This document shows, one piece after another, positions 61,027-64,000 of a DNA stretch of 64,000 nt (position 1 is the stretch's first letter; every line of letters begins with the position of its first letter). The DNA is taken from NCBI RefSeq assembly GCF_015351595.1, contig NZ_JADKPT010000006.1, forward strand, positions 248,001 to 312,000, read 5' to 3'. The position numbers and the translations under genes were made by a program. The notes under the pieces are model-generated. The model searched no databases, was not told the origin of the DNA, and was given only the letters and a program-made list of their open reading frames with translations. This DNA comes from Flavobacterium sp. LC2016-12. Lineage in GTDB: Bacteria > Bacteroidota > Bacteroidia > Flavobacteriales > Flavobacteriaceae.

Positions 61027-64000
61027 TCAAAATACTACCTTTTTCGAAGTCGTATATCCACTCTCTAAAGTCGTCTTTACTAATAAAACCTGATTTCCAG
61101 ATTGCAAATTGGCTATTTGCAATTCTGTTGCGTTAACTTTTATTTTGTTATAAAGGAGCCTTCCGGTAACATCAAAGACGGAAACCTCACTAATATTTTC
61201 CTTAGCTGACATCACTTTGATCGTTTGCTCTTTTACTGAGACCAAAATTCTTTGTTCTGTACCTTCAACATCAACTGTCCCCAAAGATTTATTGACATAA
61301 TGCAATACAAAGCGGTCATCAAAAGTTCCGATGGCGGTGTTAAAATTGTAATTACTAGTTTTTAAATTATGCATTTTCTGAATTAATTTATCTTCTAAAT
61401 AAATATCATGTGTACTCAAATCACCATTGGCATGATCAATAGAGATTGTAAATTCACCCACAATTATTGATCTATAACCTAAGGGAACAACATCAGTTTC
61501 AAGAAAAGGAAGACTGCGTCCCTGAATTACTAATTTCATCATTTCATTAATACTGTAAAAGTCCAAGTATTTATTGCCGTCCATTGTAAGTCCGTCATAA
61601 TTATTATCCCAGGAATTAGTAGCCCCTTCTACATAGCCAATTAAGATTTGCTTAAAAGCTCCTTGTGTATTAGTAAGATTGAGCCAAACTCTGTGACCTG
61701 TTTCATTCTCTTTTTTGACAGCAGTGTTTTTAAAAAACTGACTATTAAAACCCGGAACCCGCATTGAATTGGTAAATACTGCATTTAGTGCCGTTTTCGA
61801 TTTTACAAAAAAGGATTGCCCCGCTGCAATATAGCCATGTGGAGGTTCCTGATATCCAGGGGTTGTTGCCCCATCTCCTTCCATATCACCAACAGTAGTG
61901 CTTCCGGTTAAATTATATATTGCATAATCATCAAGAGTGTAATTATATTTTGCATCACCATCAACATCATCACTAGGAGGGCTGTTATGCGTCCAAAAAT
62001 ATAAGGTACCATATAAATTAGCCGCATTATCAGCTATAAACCTATCTGCATATATTGCCGAAGGGTAAGGATTTCCAAGTAAGTATGATTTTTCAGCAGC
62101 AGCTAACGGTATAGGAATCGTACCATTATTAGGAACTCCGGTAAATCTCCCATTAAAAACAGTCGAGTTATCTATATCATAATTTTGCGGTGCCCTTATA
62201 ATATAACCTCTTCCTGCCTCCATTGCTTCATCACCGTGATAAATTACTATCCAACCTATTACCGGATCGTATTTATAATATTTATCATATAACGTATCTG
62301 GTGATAAATCATCTAATGTAAAAGAAGGGGTACGCGTAACGGGAGAAGACCAAAAAGTAAAATCATATCGTCGTACAGGCGAGGTATTACGTTTATAAAT
62401 AATATTTCCAGTATTTACTGCCTCATTAGTTTGCAATAAACTTGCGTTATTTTCGAATGTCAATGTTCCACCATTATTATTTACAGAATTTGCAATTGTT
62501 AATGTGTGATCGGAATTAACCAGAACATTTACGCCTGAATTCACAATACAAGAACATCCTCTTAAATCTTGTGAAGTCTGGTAATCGCCAGAAAACTGAA
62601 TTACATCTGTATCATTTATTGGCGGACTTCCTTTTGACCAGTTTAACCCATTCCAAGTATTGGTAACAGAAGCCTTAATTTCAACATTGGGAGTCGCCAA
62701 TGAGGGACAACCTGTAGCGTCTTGTATTGTAAAAACATAGTTTCCAGGCACCAAATTAGGAACTGTAAAACTAGGTCCGGTGCCATAATACATATTATTA
62801 ACTATTCCGATTTGGATAATTGTCCATGTAGGCGATGAGAGCAATCCATTTAAGCGCACACTTCCTGTTGAAATAAGACAAGTAGGCTGATCAATAGTTC
62901 CTAATATTGGTGTGATAGATTGTGCATTAACTGTTATAGTCGCGGAAGGAGCTGTGAACCCAGCAAACCTTGTGCAGTTATTGGCATCTGTAACAGAAAC
63001 CAGCGTATAGTTTACAGAACTGTTTATCGGTGATGAAAAAGCTGCAAAAGCTATCCCGCTAGTTATGTTTGTCACCGTGCGGTCTGTTCCTCCATTTTCT
63101 TTATACACTAACGTATAAGGCCCCGTACCCACCGTGGCGGTAAAAAGCAACTGTGGTGATCCACCAGCGCAAAATGGTCCATTGCCCGCCAGCAGGCTTC
63201 CCTGAGGCAATGGATTAACAACTACAGTTGTTTCGATGGAATGTGCAACAGCACATGCTCCATTTTGTACAACAGCTCTAAATTTGGTAGTTTCTGTTAA
63301 TGACCCAGAAACGTAACTGGTTGTTGTATTTGCTATAGGAATCCATGTCGTAAAAGGGCTCACCGTCGATTCCCAATTTAAAACCGAACCAGTATTCCCG
63401 TTCAATGAAAGCGTTCCGCTAGTAGAGCCATTACAAACAGCTGTTCCACCGACTACCGTTCCACCATCTGTAACAGCAGAAGTGATGATATTGGCCTGAT
63501 TGCCTGAAGTTATATTGACAGAACATGCTCCGGATGTTAATTTCGTAATTGTGATACCTCTAGTACCCGCAGCAGTAAAACCTGTCAATGTAAAATCGCC
63601 TTCTCCTGCTGTTGCAACGGTCATGGCAATAGGCAAATCATTTTGAGGCGGATTCGTAAGACTATAGGTTACGGTATAAACACCAACTGGCAAAGAAGCT
63701 GCATCTCCGCGTAAAGTTATTTTAGAAGATCCGGATGAAGCACAAACACTTGCTGCCGTAACGGATGTAATATTATAATTTGGACAAGTATAACTTACAA
63801 TGACCTGGCCTGCTGCACCAGCACCGCCTATTTTAGCACCGCCTATAGCATCAATTGCACCGCTTCCACCTCCACCAGGTGCGCTTCCTGAATTACCTGC
63901 CCTACTACTTGTTAATACAAGGCTCCCCGTAAGGCTTGTTCCTCCATTTCCGCCACCAGGAATGCCCCCTTTTCCTCCAGCTCCAGACTTAAGTCCTAAT
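61027..64000 (-). CDS. Large secreted T9SS-exported repeat protein (5' truncated by window edge)
   Basis: The open frame continues upstream of 63693 to the right edge without a stop, giving at least 990 residues. The part nearest the edge is glycine-rich (runs such as GGGSGAID and GGAGAAGQVIVSYTC). Next come immunoglobulin-like repeats with GxxCxxG patterns, an internal module (about 450-700 from its visible start, with YRAKYNYTLDDYAIYNL and NGYIIRAPQN-like segments), and a C-terminal T9SS sorting domain (VSVFDVTGRLLYN...KKVVF). It is likely a cell-surface or matrix adhesin secreted by T9SS. The frame upstream of 63693 has an in-frame TTG there, not a start. Confidence 0.87.
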   Translation of the reverse strand, partial: LGLKSGAGGKGGIPGGGNGGTSLTGSLVLTSSRAGNSGSAPGGGGSGAIDAIGGAKIGGAGAAGQVIVSYTCPNYNITSVTAASVCASSGSSKITLRGDAASLPVGVYTVTYSLTNPPQNDLPIAMTVATAGEGDFTLTGFTAAGTRGITITKLTSGACSVNITSGNQANIITSAVTDGGTVVGGTAVCNGSTSGTLSLNGNTGSVLNWESTVSPFTTWIPIANTTTSYVSGSLTETTKFRAVVQNGACAVAHSIETTVVVNPLPQGSLLAGNGPFCAGGSPQLLFTATVGTGPYTLVYKENGGTDRTVTNITSGIAFAAFSSPINSSVNYTLVSVTDANNCTRFAGFTAPSATITVNAQSITPILGTIDQPTCLISTGSVRLNGLLSSPTWTIIQIGIVNNMYYGTGPSFTVPNLVPGNYVFTIQDATGCPSLATPNVEIKASVTNTWNGLNWSKGSPPINDTDVIQFSGDYQTSQDLRGCSCIVNSGVNVLVNSDHTLTIANSVNNNGGTLTFENNASLLQTNEAVNTGNIIYKRNTSPVRRYDFTFWSSPVTRTPSFTLDDLSPDTLYDKYYKYDPVIGWIVIYHGDEAMEAGRGYIIRAPQNYDIDNSTVFNGRFTGVPNNGTIPIPLAAAEKSYLLGNPYPSAIYADRFIADNAANLYGTLYFWTHNSPPSDDVDGDAKYNYTLDDYAIYNLTGSTTVGDMEGDGATTPGYQEPPHGYIAAGQSFFVKSKTALNAVFTNSMRVPGFNSQFFKNTAVKKENETGHRVWLNLTNTQGAFKQILIGYVEGATNSWDNNYDGLTMDGNKYLDFYSINEMMKLVIQGRSLPFLETDVVPLGYRSIIVGEFTISIDHANGDLSTHDIYLEDKLIQKMHNLKTSNYNFNTAIGTFDDRFVLHYVNKSLGTVDVEGTEQRILVSVKEQTIKVMSAKENISEVSVFDVTGRLLYNKIKVNATELQIANLQSGNQVLLVKTTLESGYTTSKKVVF

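Noticed and set aside
1..64000. CRISPR array, tRNA, rRNA or insertion sequence
   Set aside because: No direct-repeat array with unique spacers, cloverleaf-like segment or transposase was seen; the repeats present are palindromes and short words of irregular spacing.

Overview
The window looks like chromosomal DNA of a Flavobacterium-like member of the Bacteroidota. The DNA is AT-rich, genes are preceded by the bacteroidotal -7 box TAnnTTTG (often TATCTTTGCGCC) rather than sigma-70 boxes, there are SusC/SusD proteins and type IX secretion (T9SS) C-terminal domains, and spacers carry repeat families typical of flavobacteria. No rRNA, tRNA, CRISPR array, prophage or insertion sequence was recognised.

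Layout. 1-2.7 kb: tail of an ArsC-like gene, then yicC, gmk and nadD. 2.7-6.8 kb: an ADP-ribosylglycohydrolase and a probable aldehyde-defence module (LysR regulator, divergent exported DJ-1/PfpI protein, YqhD-like alcohol dehydrogenase). 7.1-11.1 kb: gpsA, pheS, cvpA and two conserved hypotheticals. 11.3-37.6 kb: a 12-gene polysaccharide utilisation locus (PUL) on the minus strand. 38.1-39.6 kb: two tandem Nudix-derived regulators pointing away from it. 39.7-47.6 kb: lepA, a WYL regulator, two DinB-fold proteins, pfkB, thiL and small envelope proteins. 47.7-51.8 kb: a TPR histidine kinase with overlapping response regulator, a small secreted protein and a LytTR regulator. 52-61 kb: glyS, comF, a secreted reprolysin-like protease, ribF, bioB and a JmjC-like cupin protein. 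61-64 kb: a large T9SS-exported protein that runs off the right edge.

The PUL reads, in transcription order: SusC, SusD, surface glycan-binding lipoprotein, GH2, GH31, GH97, GH3, GH39, GH3, GH5 with BACON domain, a sialate-O-acetylesterase/CE20-type esterase and GH95. This set best fits decorated xyloglucan: GH5 cuts the backbone at the surface, SusCD imports oligosaccharides, and GH95, the esterase, GH2, GH31 and GH3 remove fucose, acetyl, galactose, xylose and glucose. GH97 and GH39 are not needed for canonical xyloglucan. No hybrid two-component regulator or ECF sigma/anti-sigma pair lies next to the PUL. The only adjacent regulators are the twin Nudix proteins, whose DNA-binding halves are almost identical while their sensor halves have diverged. 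This arrangement is the best candidate here for an undescribed system.

The spacers carry several structures: two copies of a structured-RNA-like element, clusters of short palindromes with changing arms in a fixed context, and 'word' repeats that fold back on themselves. Many of them bound the GH97, esterase and GH95 genes of the PUL. All calls rest on reading the sequence and on family knowledge. No database search was run.
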